A stretch of DNA of 64,000 bases from Anaerolineales bacterium (GTDB taxonomy: Bacteria; Chloroflexota; Anaerolineae; Anaerolineales; UBA4823), in contig JAGVAD010000026.1 of assembly GCA_020060465.1 (NCBI GenBank), positions 62,001 to 126,000 on the forward strand, in the 5' to 3' direction. The notes below the pieces were generated by a model. It saw nothing but the letters and a program-made list of their open reading frames with translations. It was not told the origin of the DNA and searched no databases. The translations under genes were made by a program, and so were the position numbers. This document shows, one piece after another, positions 18,001-25,662 of this stretch (position 1 is its first letter; every line of letters starts with the position of its first letter).

Positions 18001-18290
18001 GTCATGTGGACCTGGCGGATGGCAGCGCCGGCCCCTTCTGGAAACTCAAAGACCTCAAGCCGGGCGATAAGGTGATCGTTTACACCCAGAAAAACATCCT
18101 CACCTACACCGTGAGCGAACAACGTGTGGTGGAGGATTACGATCTCAGCGTGGTCGCCCCCAGCGAGCAGCCGCAGATCACCCTGATCACCTGCACCGCC
18201 TGGGATAACGAACTGCGCACCTACCTCAAGCGCCTGGTGGTCTTCGCCACCCTGCTGAATGTGCAGCCCCTGGCTGCCGGAGGAAGTTAA
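15009..18290 (+). CDS. Surface protein: DUF11 repeats, LPGTG motif and C-terminal sortase domain
   Basis: A 1093-residue protein with AGGAGG eight bases before its ATG. In order: N-terminal membrane/signal segment (12-37), Thr/Pro linker (about 81-107), about five DUF11-like beta repeats (108-735), LPGTG (748-752), two hydrophobic segments (787-812 and 823-842), a Pro/Thr linker, and a sortase domain (about 940-1090). The sortase triad is visible: His999 in GLAGHVDL, Cys1062 in LITCTAW and Arg1075. Carrying both an LPXTG-like signal and a sortase is unusual; self-anchoring or processing of partners is possible. Residues about 40-450 and 515-615 are encoded by AT-rich DNA unlike the GC-rich rest. 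An AAT run near 16258-16276 codes a short Asn stretch. Confidence 0.88.
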   Translation: MNAGENRGRGRRAILLPLGAVMLGFLLLLTWINALAATIQTSSGDGNASFSDNSLQAISKPQNGVIINDKPRLLIPLQQETETPTNTPTSTSTPTPTNTPTRTPTSTGFDFSVSKNNRPSVFQVGSQNVYEIIISASEYEPGEAQSIYIEDRLPEGVTWTPMNTSKWNCLQLSNSVSVNCFYSVTTDTIFDPLRFNVTISRTVSHVIQNTVRINTIPQDNISGNNTFTLSTTVDSVDLGLRKTVSPVSALITNTVTYTLVITNAGPATATSVVVADHIPSNLIYQDHNASPGTTYNPNTHQWNIPSIAPNAAPLTLTITTKLISGTNGQVITNRATASSSNASDWNPANNTASASIIVGDYTIQKCFTGNNCPKRNTVAVGEPYQYHITILNPPPNNLSPLVTDQLAVGLEFLGSTCNNNNNPSAVYSCCTRSSTNALSCSIYNNINIRVRASRNITTTEVVNTASLTWGPSGSRTTIHTDPVTTTLNHAGYFDLAKTDGISRVKPGQIITYTMTMTNVGDLSINNISVTDILQGPVTALRINTNNLGSGSCPSAQSCVLTLNGILDPGEKVSFQIAAQVNSNAAGNVPVINTFTANGTDEFGASRSGSASDTDTVDALTEYNLSAGKSVTPAQAKVDESFTFRIQLRNEGTVTIPDIVVKDTFPSVLDLTSVTTNRGTATLNTTTRSINVDVGDLTPGQGARIDVVAKVNSTATKVETYENRARVEFEGVTMHTNTIRFRVLPAATLPGTGWAPPTGEGEAAFAVWLNAAVGQMALQSPLSATQALLSVGLLVLLLGLLALLGSFLIRLRHPLRGGGTARLGLLLILLGVVFSVAGWAFNSSGEAQPPQLSMLAGAKPALATRMPPTATPTNRPTDTQTAAELQPPPTVTEVPAPILPTVTIDLSDLVDFHPTPTPNALPSYPIPTPTAYPTRGPGGVEPDASAATRLLIPSIGLDTVIKYVPFNGDTWLIGGLKQEIAWMGNTSWPGLGGNTGLAGHVDLADGSAGPFWKLKDLKPGDKVIVYTQKNILTYTVSEQRVVEDYDLSVVAPSEQPQITLITCTAWDNELRTYLKRLVVFATLLNVQPLAAGGS

Positions 18291-18339
18291 GCCTACGCCA
18301 GTTCGGGATAAGGAATATATATACGTTACGTCCTTCGCG

Positions 18340-18506
18340 TGTCATGGCGAGCGAAGCGAAGCCATCTCCCGGTCTACAGGGGATTGCTTCGCCGCCTGTA
18401 GCGGTGCCTGAGAAACCATGCCATCTTCTGTCATGGCGAGCGAAGCGAAGCCATCTCCTCCACTGCAAGGATTGCTTCGTTCGCAGAACGCTCGTTCGCA
18501 ATGACA
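18340..18506. repeat. Two REP-like palindromic repeat units
   Basis: Two copies of a 30-base unit with the core GGCGAGCGAAGCGAAGCC (18340-18369 and 18429-18458), each followed by GGATTGCTTCG; the block closes with TCGTTCGCAATGACA, the reverse complement of the widespread form of this motif. This is the common bacterial intergenic repeat found in several phyla. It fills the 240-base gap between two converging genes and can form stem-loops, perhaps serving as a terminator. Confidence 0.75.
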
Positions 18507-18531
18507 CCTGAAATCTAATCTCGAATTCGGG

Positions 18532-20121
18532 TTAATTCTGATACACCCACTCGCCATTGACCATCGTGGCCTGCAGGCGCAGGGCGTATAGCTCCTGCGG
18601 CGGACACTCAAACGGGTCAACCTCCAATACGAGCAAATCGGCGTAATAGCCTGGCGAAAGCTTACCCAGGCGGTCTTCCCAGCCGGCGGCATACGCCGGC
18701 CCCTGGGTATAAGCCAGCAGCGCCTGGTTCAGGTCAAGCCGCTGTTGCGGATACCAGCCCTGCGGCGAGGGGCTGCCATCCTGCCGCTGGCGGGTGAGCG
18801 CCGCGTGCAATCCCCAGAAGGGGTTGGGCGATTCCACCGGCGCATCCGAGCCGAAAGCCAGCCTCGCGCCATGCTCCAGTTGCGCCTTCCAGGCGTAAGC
18901 CAGCGCCGAACGCGCACCCCAAAAGCGATCCGCCATCAACATATCCGAGGTAGCGTGGATGGGCTGCATGGAAGCGATCACTCCCAGCGCGGCCAGCCGC
19001 CCAACATCATCCGGGTGGATCACCTGCACATGTTCGATACGGTGGCGCAGCGGGGCGACAGTTGCGCCGCGGCGCGCCTGTTCAGCTTCCAGTTTGCGCA
19101 ATTGAGCAAAAGCATCCAGCGCTTCATGATTGGCGCGGTCGCCGATAGCGTGCACTGCCAACGGCAGGCCATTCTCCATCGCCAGGCGGCCATGCTCGAA
19201 CAATTCCTCCGCGTCCATGAACAACATGCCACGGTTTTGCGGCGCGCCTTCATAAGGTTGCAGCATGGCGGCGGTCTGCGGGCCAAGAGCGCCGTCCATA
19301 AAAGCCTTCACCCCGCCGATGCGCAGCCAGTCATCGCCAAAGCCGCTGCGCAGACCGAGTGCAGCAGCCTCGGGCAGGTTTTCCAGCGGGATGCTCTTCA
19401 GCACACGCAGGCGCAACTCGTCGCGCTGGCGCAGCAATTGCAAAGCAGCAAAGCAACGCCGCCGGTCGAAATCGTGAGCGCCGGTCACGCCCATCGCCCA
19501 CAGCACCGGTTGCGCCCGACGGATGGCGGCGGCAACTTCTTCTTCGCCCGGCTCTGGGATCGCCCGCTCCACAACCTGCATGGCGCTTTCGTAAAGCACG
19601 CCATCCGGATGGCTCTGCGAGTTGCGCCCGAAGCGCCCACCGGCAGGATCCGGCGTGGAGGCGCTGACGCCAGCCAGGCGCAGGGCGGCGGAGTTCGCCC
19701 AGCCAGCGTGCAGCGACTTGGCAGTCAGATACACCGGGTGATGAGGGGCAACGGCGTCCAGGTCGGCCGCGTTGCCGAAGCCTTCCGGCCAGACGTTCTG
19801 GTTCCAGCCATGGCCGAGAATCCACTCCCCCGGCGGGGTGGTTTGCGCCCGCTCAGCCACCCGCCGCAAGCACTCTTGACGGGTAGAGGTCTCGCAGTCA
19901 ACCTTTTGCAAACCCAAAGCGTAATGTTCCAGGTGGATGTGCGCGTCGGTCAGTCCGGGGATGACCGTCTTGCCTTCCAGATGATGCGGGCGAGACTTCA
20001 ACTCTGGCGGGATGTCATCAGGATCGCCCCAGGCGGCGACGCGCCCGCCCTGGATCGCCAGCGCCCGCACGAGCGGGCGCTTTGGGTCAAGGGTATAGAT
20101 CTTGCCGTTGTATAGATACAT
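18532..20121 (-). CDS. YtcJ-type amidohydrolase
   Basis: A 529-residue metal-dependent hydrolase of the Amidohydro_3 group. TDAHIHLEHY contains the first metal pair His61 and His63; LAVHAIGDRANHEAL, LRHRIEHVQ and FGSDAPVESPNP supply the later His and Asp ligands. No signal peptide, so it is cytoplasmic. Substrates in this family are amides, formamides or urethanes and cannot be predicted here. It starts 24 bases after parB and is probably its operon partner by chance rather than by function. Confidence 0.9.
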   Translation of the reverse strand: MYLYNGKIYTLDPKRPLVRALAIQGGRVAAWGDPDDIPPELKSRPHHLEGKTVIPGLTDAHIHLEHYALGLQKVDCETSTRQECLRRVAERAQTTPPGEWILGHGWNQNVWPEGFGNAADLDAVAPHHPVYLTAKSLHAGWANSAALRLAGVSASTPDPAGGRFGRNSQSHPDGVLYESAMQVVERAIPEPGEEEVAAAIRRAQPVLWAMGVTGAHDFDRRRCFAALQLLRQRDELRLRVLKSIPLENLPEAAALGLRSGFGDDWLRIGGVKAFMDGALGPQTAAMLQPYEGAPQNRGMLFMDAEELFEHGRLAMENGLPLAVHAIGDRANHEALDAFAQLRKLEAEQARRGATVAPLRHRIEHVQVIHPDDVGRLAALGVIASMQPIHATSDMLMADRFWGARSALAYAWKAQLEHGARLAFGSDAPVESPNPFWGLHAALTRQRQDGSPSPQGWYPQQRLDLNQALLAYTQGPAYAAGWEDRLGKLSPGYYADLLVLEVDPFECPPQELYALRLQATMVNGEWVYQN

Positions 20122-20145
20122 GGAACCAGCCTCATGAAGCAGAGA

Positions 20146-20994
20146 TCAGCCGGAGAGCCGCTCAATCAGCGCCTCCAGTTCTTCATCGGAATAGAAATGA
20201 ATGACAATCGTGCCGCTACCTTTACGAGTGCGCTTGAGGCGCACCCGCGTACCCAATGAGCTTTGCAATCGCTCCTGAACATCCAGCACATCCGGCGGGG
20301 GCTCTGGTCTGGGGCGTGCGGGTGGGCGCTCACCCGTCAGGCGGCGCACCAACGCCTCGGTCTGGCGCACGTTCAATTCATGGGTCAGAATGGTGTGCAA
20401 TGCAGCAGCTTGCGCCTGCGGCGTGGGCAGCGCCAGCAGAGCGCGGGCGTGACCTTCGCTGATGCGTCCTTCGGTTAGCGCCTGACGCACGCTCTCCGGC
20501 AGCTTGAGCAAACGCAGGGTATTGGTCACCGCAACGCGGCTCTTACCCACCCGCGCCGCGATCTGCTCATGAGAAAGATCAAAGTCCTCTGCCAACTGGC
20601 GGTAAGCTTCAGCCAGCTCCAATGGCGCCAGGTCGGCGCGCTGCACATTCTCAATCAGCGCCATCTCCAATCGGCTTTGCTCGCTGGCCTCGCGCACCAG
20701 CGCCGGAGCGTGGGTCAATCCAGCCTGGCGGGCGGCCAGCAAACGCCGCTCGCCAGCGATCAATGTGTAGCGCCCAGGCGTCTCGTCCTGGGTGACAATC
20801 AAGGGCTGCAACATTCCATGCACGCGGATGGATTCGGCCAGCTCAGCCAGTTCTTCAGGGTCAAAGCGCGTTCGCGGCTGACGTGGGTTGGAGACCACTG
20901 CGTCTAAAGGGATTTGCTCGATCCCGCTGGCCGGGCGCTCGCCGCCGGGGATCAATGCGTCCAGACCACGTCCCAGGCCGGATCTGCGGCTCAC
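20146..20994 (-). CDS. parB: Chromosome-partitioning protein ParB
   Basis: A 282-residue ParB/Spo0J. It begins RRSGLGRGLDALIP, then has the CTPase core with TLIAGERRLLAARQAG, an HTH segment (HEQIAARVGKSRVAVTNTLRLL) given here only as around residues 140-160, and a C-terminal dimerisation domain. The ATG overlaps the parA stop (ATGA at 20991-20994). It binds parS and loads SMC in related systems. I saw no TGTTTCACGTGAAACA-like parS site in the window. Confidence 0.95.
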   Translation of the reverse strand: MSRRSGLGRGLDALIPGGERPASGIEQIPLDAVVSNPRQPRTRFDPEELAELAESIRVHGMLQPLIVTQDETPGRYTLIAGERRLLAARQAGLTHAPALVREASEQSRLEMALIENVQRADLAPLELAEAYRQLAEDFDLSHEQIAARVGKSRVAVTNTLRLLKLPESVRQALTEGRISEGHARALLALPTPQAQAAALHTILTHELNVRQTEALVRRLTGERPPARPRPEPPPDVLDVQERLQSSLGTRVRLKRTRKGSGTIVIHFYSDEELEALIERLSG

Positions 20995-21788
20995 GAGAGC
21001 TTCTCCAGAGCGGGGAGGTGAATACCGTCGCCAGCCAGAACCTCCTGCGCCAGCGCGGCGTAGGCATGCGCCCCGCCAGAAGCCGGGGCATACATTGAAA
21101 TAGGCTGGCCAAATGAAGGCGCTTCCGCCAGACGCACACTGCGCGGCACGATGGCGCGAAAGACCTTATCGCCGAAATAGCGCCGCACTTCCTGCACCAC
21201 ATCGTTCGCCAGGTTGGTGCGGCCGTCGAACATCGTCAGCACCACGCCGCGCACCGTCAATTCAGGAAAGATCGCCTGCCGGATGCGATCCAGGGTATAG
21301 GTGAGCTGCCCCAATCCTTCCAGCGCCAGATATTCGCACTGCACCGGGATCAGCACACCATCCCGCGCCGCCACCAGGCCGTTCAACGTCAGCAAGCCCA
21401 AAGAAGGCGGGCAGTCAATCAACACATAATCATAGCGCTCGAAGACCGGCTCCAGGCCGCGCTTGAGCCGAGTTTCGCGCGCCAGCTCGTTGACCAGCTC
21501 AACCTCGGCGCCAGCCAACGCCGGCGAAGAAGGCAGCAGCGAGAGCTTCAGGCGCGGGTTGTGCATAATCAGGCTGGCGGCCGGCGCCGCGCCGATCAGC
21601 ACGTCATAAACGCCGCCCTTGACGGTGCGTTTGTCAATTTTCAGGCAGGAAGTGGCGTTGGCTTGGGGATCCAAATCCACCAACAAAACCCGCTGACCAT
21701 AATACGCCAGATAAGCGCCCAGATTGATGGCAGTGGTGGTTTTGCCCACGCCGCCTTTTTGGTTGGCGATGGTGTAAATGCGCCCCAT
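20991..21788 (-). CDS. parA: Chromosome-partitioning ATPase ParA (Soj)
   Basis: A 265-residue deviant Walker ATPase. KGGVGKTT (11-18) includes the signature Lys11, LLVDLDPQANAT and VLIDCPPSLGLLT follow. There is no N-terminal HTH, so it is the short chromosomal Soj type. It begins six bases after the stop of the PfkB-type kinase gene and overlaps parB. Together with ParB it would segregate origins. No dnaA, gidAB or origin repeats are nearby. Confidence 0.95.
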   Translation of the reverse strand: MGRIYTIANQKGGVGKTTTAINLGAYLAYYGQRVLLVDLDPQANATSCLKIDKRTVKGGVYDVLIGAAPAASLIMHNPRLKLSLLPSSPALAGAEVELVNELARETRLKRGLEPVFERYDYVLIDCPPSLGLLTLNGLVAARDGVLIPVQCEYLALEGLGQLTYTLDRIRQAIFPELTVRGVVLTMFDGRTNLANDVVQEVRRYFGDKVFRAIVPRSVRLAEAPSFGQPISMYAPASGGAHAYAALAQEVLAGDGIHLPALEKLS

Positions 21789-21794
21789 AGATTG

Positions 21795-22643
21795 CTAAAT
21801 GACCTCCACCATGCAGGTTTCGATCTCCTCTTGTGTCGGAACGCCCGCTAATCCGGGACGGGTCACCGAAACGGCGCTGAGCTGGGTAGCAAAACGCGCC
21901 GCTTCCCAGGGATCGCGGGTGGTAAACAAGCGGGTGAAAAAGGCGGCAGCGAAAATATCGCCCGCGCCAGTAGCGTCCACTTCTTCCATTTCCGGCGCGC
22001 GAAAACGGCGCACATCGCCGTTCCAATACAGGCGGGCTCCGGCTGCGCCTTCGGTCACAGCCAGCACGCGGCAGGAAGCTGCCATCTCGTCAATGCGTTC
22101 CTCTTCATTGCCAACATCCTCGCTGCTGATGACCGCCGCGCCGGCGCGCCGAAGCACAAAGTCAGCCTCCGGCCATTCGCCAGGAGATACTTTCCCTTGC
22201 GCATCCCAGGAACGCAACCAGCCCTGCGGCGTCAGGCCGATCAACGCGGTCGGAAAATTGCGCACAATCCCCGGATCCACCTCCTGCGCCACCGGCCCCA
22301 GGTGGACAATGCTGGCGCTACGCCACGGCTCAGGGATGTGATAATACTCCAGCGAATCAGCTACGTGGCGCAAGTATTGAACGCGCCCGGAAGGCATGAT
22401 CACATTTTCAAATATGGTGCTTCTCTCAGCCGGAAAACTCAGCACAGGAATATCTTGCAGTTCAGCCAACGAGATTTCTGCTCCCCAGGAAGTAACCACG
22501 CCCACCCGCAGCCCCAGCGCCCTGGCCGTCAGGCTGGCGTAAGCCGCCGTACCGCCCAGGCGGTAACCGGTCGGCATAACATCTAAAGTGATGTGTCCAA
22601 TCACCAGATAATCTATGGGTTTAAGTAATGTGATTTCTAACAT
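21795..22643 (-). CDS. PfkB-family carbohydrate kinase
   Basis: A 282-residue ribokinase-like protein. The signature DATGAGDIFAAAFF lies around residues 225-240 with the catalytic Asp in TGAGD; the N terminus has GHITLD and GGTAAYAS. It is shorter than ribokinase and its substrate is not evident. It is first in the unit kinase-parA-parB-amidohydrolase. A TATAAT box on the minus strand ends eight bases before its ATG, so its transcript may be leaderless. Confidence 0.85.
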   Translation of the reverse strand: MLEITLLKPIDYLVIGHITLDVMPTGYRLGGTAAYASLTARALGLRVGVVTSWGAEISLAELQDIPVLSFPAERSTIFENVIMPSGRVQYLRHVADSLEYYHIPEPWRSASIVHLGPVAQEVDPGIVRNFPTALIGLTPQGWLRSWDAQGKVSPGEWPEADFVLRRAGAAVISSEDVGNEEERIDEMAASCRVLAVTEGAAGARLYWNGDVRRFRAPEMEEVDATGAGDIFAAAFFTRLFTTRDPWEAARFATQLSAVSVTRPGLAGVPTQEEIETCMVEVI

Positions 22644-22651
22644 GATAAGGA

Positions 22652-22657
22652 ATTATA
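22652..22657 (-). promoter_or_regulatory. TATAAT box of the PfkB/parAB operon
   Basis: Minus-strand TATAAT followed by tccttatc and the ATG at 22643. Eight bases from box to start codon imply initiation at or next to the A of ATG. No -35 is visible; CGG precedes the box as in other such sites in this window. Confidence 0.6.
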
Positions 22658-22698
22658 CCGCAAGCGCAGGGTGTGTAGCCCGATGATGGTAGAATCGG

Positions 22699-22845
22699 GC
22701 GCGCCAAAAAGTTCGCCTCCCCGGCATCAGTTAGAAACCGACGTCTCAGGTTACGAAGCCCACCTACGGCGAGCCAGAGTCGGCTGCGCCGACTTCGCGC
22801 ATTTCCAGGCAGCCACCGGAAGTCGCCGCTGCCTGGCGCGGCAAG
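22699..22845 (+). repeat. Interspersed ~145-nt repeat, copy 1
   Basis: Aligns over its full length with the reverse complement of 29237-29377. The best block contains GAAACCGACG and CTCAGGTTACGAAG. Internal hairpins AGTCGGC/GCCGACT and CCAGGCAGC/GCTGCCTGG are present. Both copies have an open frame with the same peptide flavour (ETDxSGYE...ADF...QAAT), which may be due to common descent of the DNA rather than coding. Copies face each other and bracket the ECF/aldolase/M20/HAD block. Confidence 0.75.
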
Positions 22846-23192
22846 GGATAACCTACGAAGGTTATCGCAGAAATACCCAATAGGACGCATTCACCGGGCG
22901 AAATCGCGCTTTATTTTGTATATATTCAATTGTCTAGCCAACTATTTTGCATCTTCACGCGACCAATCGCCTATTCAAGGGTTGTAAATCATAGTAGAAT
23001 TCATTAAGCAAAGATTAATCTAAACCTCCCGCTTCATCGCATCGTTGCCAACATGATTGTAAAATAGAAAGGAGGTGACAATCTGCTGAAGATCGCTCCC
23101 TATTTGCTCCCCTGGTTTCGCTTTAGGTATTTCATCTGAGATCGCTGCTCAACAATTCATTTTTCATAATTCTACCTATTATGGAGGCTACC
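22846..23192 (+). other. Gene-free leader of the ECF operon
   Basis: About 350 AT-rich bases without a convincing gene. TAAAAT at 23060-23065 is a possible -10. AAAGGAGGTGA at 23068-23078 is a perfect match to the end of 16S rRNA, but no ATG follows at a usable distance; only a tiny GTG frame is possible. I could not fit a TPP, cobalamin or other vitamin riboswitch. Confidence 0.4.
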
Positions 23193-23807
23193 ATGTCTGA
23201 AATGACGGCTGAGCAAATTTGGACTGTGCAAGCAGGGGAAAAGCGCTCCGTGGGTGTCATTCACATCGTCACCCTGGCGTTACTGATCGGCATCGGTTTC
23301 GTAGTGGGCGCGTTTGGCAGCATCAGCTTTCCACTGGGCTTTGGGGTCAACTTCTTCTGGACGGGCATTGCTGTTCAACAGGTTGGCTCGATCTGGTTCG
23401 GCATGTGGGGCGTCCTGGCTGGGATCATTTTCCCCTTCTTCTCCAATGCTGTGGCAGGCACCCCCTTCTACGTCTCTGCGGCTTACATCCCGGCCAACTT
23501 CGTGCAGGCGTTCTTGCCAGCCTGGGCCTTCCGTTACTTTAAGGCTGATCCACGCCTGAAAAGCGGACGTGATTACCTGATCCTCTTTCTGACAATGATC
23601 GTATCCAGCGCCTTTGGCGCGCTATGGTCACCGCTGGTGGTGTTGCGCAGCTTCGGCTTGCTGACCACCGAATCGGTGCCGCTATTCATCTGGGGCTGGT
23701 TCGGCGGCAACGTGATTGCGGGGCTGGTCTTCAACTTCATCCTGCTCAAGGCGCTGTCCGCTGTGGTAATTCGCACCACCGCTTTCGTCAAGCAATGGTG
23801 GGCTTAG
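23193..23807 (+). CDS. ECF transporter substrate-binding (S) component
   Basis: A 204-residue membrane protein with about six hydrophobic helices, followed by T and two A components, which is the standard makeup of an ECF vitamin or metal-ion importer. The ATG at 23193 is preferred because GGAGG lies seven bases before it; an ATG at 23181 overlaps that site. The protein does not carry a motif I recognise for thiamine, riboflavin, biotin, folate or cobalt S components, so the substrate is open. Its own T and A genes make this a group I (dedicated) system. Confidence 0.75.
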   Translation: MSEMTAEQIWTVQAGEKRSVGVIHIVTLALLIGIGFVVGAFGSISFPLGFGVNFFWTGIAVQQVGSIWFGMWGVLAGIIFPFFSNAVAGTPFYVSAAYIPANFVQAFLPAWAFRYFKADPRLKSGRDYLILFLTMIVSSAFGALWSPLVVLRSFGLLTTESVPLFIWGWFGGNVIAGLVFNFILLKALSAVVIRTTAFVKQWWA

Positions 23808-23834
23808 TCGCAAAAACTGAATAATCTTTACGCC

Positions 23835-23923
23835 GGGGGCTGTCGCAGCGTACGCCCATCTTCCAGCGTAGCCGCGTTGAACAGGCTGTGTTGATAACGA
23901 AGGGAACAAGACCGACAGCCCTC
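23835..23923 (+). repeat. Long-range stem between the S and T genes of the ECF operon
   Basis: GGGGGCTGTCG (23835-23845) can pair fully with CGACAGCCCTC (23913-23923), allowing one G-U pair, around a 67-base loop. It sits in the 135-base gap between the S and T genes and closes 19 bases before the ecfT ATG. This could lower expression of T/A relative to S, or protect a processed mRNA end. Confidence 0.5.
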
Positions 23924-23942
23924 GGATTGCGTGTGGAGTGTT

Positions 23943-24803
23943 ATGAATAAAACTTTATTGGGCTATGTGCCTAAAGAATCGCCCATCTATTTCATCCACC
24001 CTTTCGTGAAATTGTATTTCTTATTGGTGGTGAGCCTGTTCCCTATGTTCATCACACAGCCGGAAGTGAACCTGTTCATTATGGCAGTGATTTTGCTCTT
24101 GATGATATGGAGCCGGGTGGATTTGCGCATTTTGCGTATTTACGTGCCGGTCGCCATTGCCATGGGTTGGATTATCCTGCTCTCCTACACTGTGCTAGGC
24201 GGCACGCACCCTGAGTTTGAATTGCTGGCGAAAGTTTTGGGGATCAAAATCTATTGGGAGCGCCTGCGCGACGGCGTGGTGGTATATTGCCGTATCCTGC
24301 CGATGATCGCCACAATGGTTTTCTTCCTGACCACATCGCGCGAGCGAGACGTGATTGTGGCCATGCGCAGCGTGCGCATTCCATTTGTAGTAACGTATGT
24401 CTTTGCCATGGCCTTGCGCTCTTCCGGTATGGTTCTGGAGGATTTTCAGATCGTGCGCCAGGCTGAGCAGGCGCGCGGTTTTGACACAACCGGCAAGTCG
24501 CTGGGCTATAAGATCCGCAAATATGTGATGTACATGATCCCGTTGTTCGCCTTGTCGCTGCGGCGCACGGAGGAATTTACCAACGCGCTGGTGGCGCGCG
24601 GCTACGCCTTCACTGGCGAGGCGGCAAAAGTCAAACGAGCAGACTATATCCTGACACATTATTCCTTTAAATTGCATGACGGTATCCTGGTGGCGCTCAT
24701 CAGTATCCTCTTCATTATCATCCTGACGTTACGATACGGGTATAATGCCTTCAGCCTGGATAGCTCGCTTTTGATCAATTGGCTCTATCAGATACTTCGC
24801 TGA
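23943..24803 (+). CDS. ecfT: ECF transporter transmembrane component EcfT
   Basis: A 286-residue membrane protein that couples the S component to the ATPases. Both short EcfT coupling motifs are present: QARGFDTTG and VARGYAFTG near residues 178 and 220. Start: ATG 23943 follows GGAG at close range; a GTG 12 bases upstream is less likely. The protein ends 16 bases before the first ATPase gene. Confidence 0.88.
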   Translation: MNKTLLGYVPKESPIYFIHPFVKLYFLLVVSLFPMFITQPEVNLFIMAVILLLMIWSRVDLRILRIYVPVAIAMGWIILLSYTVLGGTHPEFELLAKVLGIKIYWERLRDGVVVYCRILPMIATMVFFLTTSRERDVIVAMRSVRIPFVVTYVFAMALRSSGMVLEDFQIVRQAEQARGFDTTGKSLGYKIRKYVMYMIPLFALSLRRTEEFTNALVARGYAFTGEAAKVKRADYILTHYSFKLHDGILVALISILFIIILTLRYGYNAFSLDSSLLINWLYQILR

Positions 24804-24819
24804 ACAGATTGGATTAGAC

Positions 24820-25662
24820 GTGGTGCATCTCATCGAAATCGAAAATTACTCCTGGCAATACTTAAACACCCCCCAGGAAGCTTTAAAGAATATCAACCTA
24901 AAAATCGAGCAGGGCTCATTCGTGGGCATCATTGGCCCCAATGGCGCCGGAAAAACTACCCTGGCTTATTCCATGGATGGGTTGATCCCCGGTCAATACC
25001 GCGGCCTCAAACATGGCGTGGTAAAAATACGCGGTATAGAAGTCGAGGAGTACCCGCGCGGCAGGTTGCAACAGATGGTCGGGATGGTGTTCTCAGACCC
25101 AGAAGCACAGTTCACTGCCATGACTGTCGAAGATGAGCTGGTATTTGGCATGGAAAACCTGGGTATGTCGCTGCCAGAAATACGCGAGCGGCTGGAATGG
25201 GTGACCGAGCTGACCGAACTCAAACATCTCCTGCTTAAACCGCCTTATGAAATCTCTGGCGGCCAAAAGCAGCGCGTGGCGCTGGCGGCTGTGCTGGCCA
25301 TGACGCCGGAGGTGCTGATTCTGGATGAGCCTACATCCATGTTGGATCCAGTCAGCCGAAAGCGGGTTTTTGAGGTATTACAAAAACTAAAACAAAGCCA
25401 GAACACGGTCATCGTGATTGAACATAGCCTGGAAAACCTGATCCCCCTGGCTGATCGGATGATACTGCTGGCAGATGGCGAAATTGCCCTCGACGCTGAG
25501 ACCGGCGAGTTTTTCCAACGTCTGGATTTACTGCTGGAGAAAGGCATTTCGCCGCCTGGCGCAATGCGCTTTTTCTATGAACTGACGCAAAAGAATCTAT
25601 ATCACGGTCGGCTGCCCCTCACAGTAGATGAGGCGGCTGCCCTTCTGCGAGGCGCGGCATGA
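24820..25662 (+). CDS. ecfA: ECF transporter ATPase 1
   Basis: A 280-residue ABC ATPase with GTG start. Walker A is GPNGAGKTT (about 39-47), the signature EISGGQKQRVALA (about 144-156), Walker B VLILDEPTSMLD. The Q-loop reads FSDPEAQF, typical of EcfA/CbiO. It overlaps the next ATPase gene by four bases (ATGA). Confidence 0.9.
   Translation: MVHLIEIENYSWQYLNTPQEALKNINLKIEQGSFVGIIGPNGAGKTTLAYSMDGLIPGQYRGLKHGVVKIRGIEVEEYPRGRLQQMVGMVFSDPEAQFTAMTVEDELVFGMENLGMSLPEIRERLEWVTELTELKHLLLKPPYEISGGQKQRVALAAVLAMTPEVLILDEPTSMLDPVSRKRVFEVLQKLKQSQNTVIVIEHSLENLIPLADRMILLADGEIALDAETGEFFQRLDLLLEKGISPPGAMRFFYELTQKNLYHGRLPLTVDEAAALLRGAA

Noticed and set aside
18745-20115. A 456-codon open frame opposite the amidohydrolase gene
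   Set aside because: Lies wholly antisense to a gene with complete family motifs; the peptide has no recognisable features and arises from GC-rich codon structure.
20146-22643. A replication origin or parS near parAB
   Set aside because: No dnaA, no DnaA-box cluster and no TGTTTCACGTGAAACA-like site found by eye.
23068-23078. Perfect ribosome-binding sequence AAAGGAGGTGA as start of an unannotated gene
   Set aside because: No ATG or TTG follows at a usable distance; the GTG inside it opens only four codons.
22846-23192. A vitamin riboswitch before the ECF operon
   Set aside because: A CTGAGA occurs near 23131, but the other TPP consensus parts are missing; no cobalamin or FMN boxes are seen.
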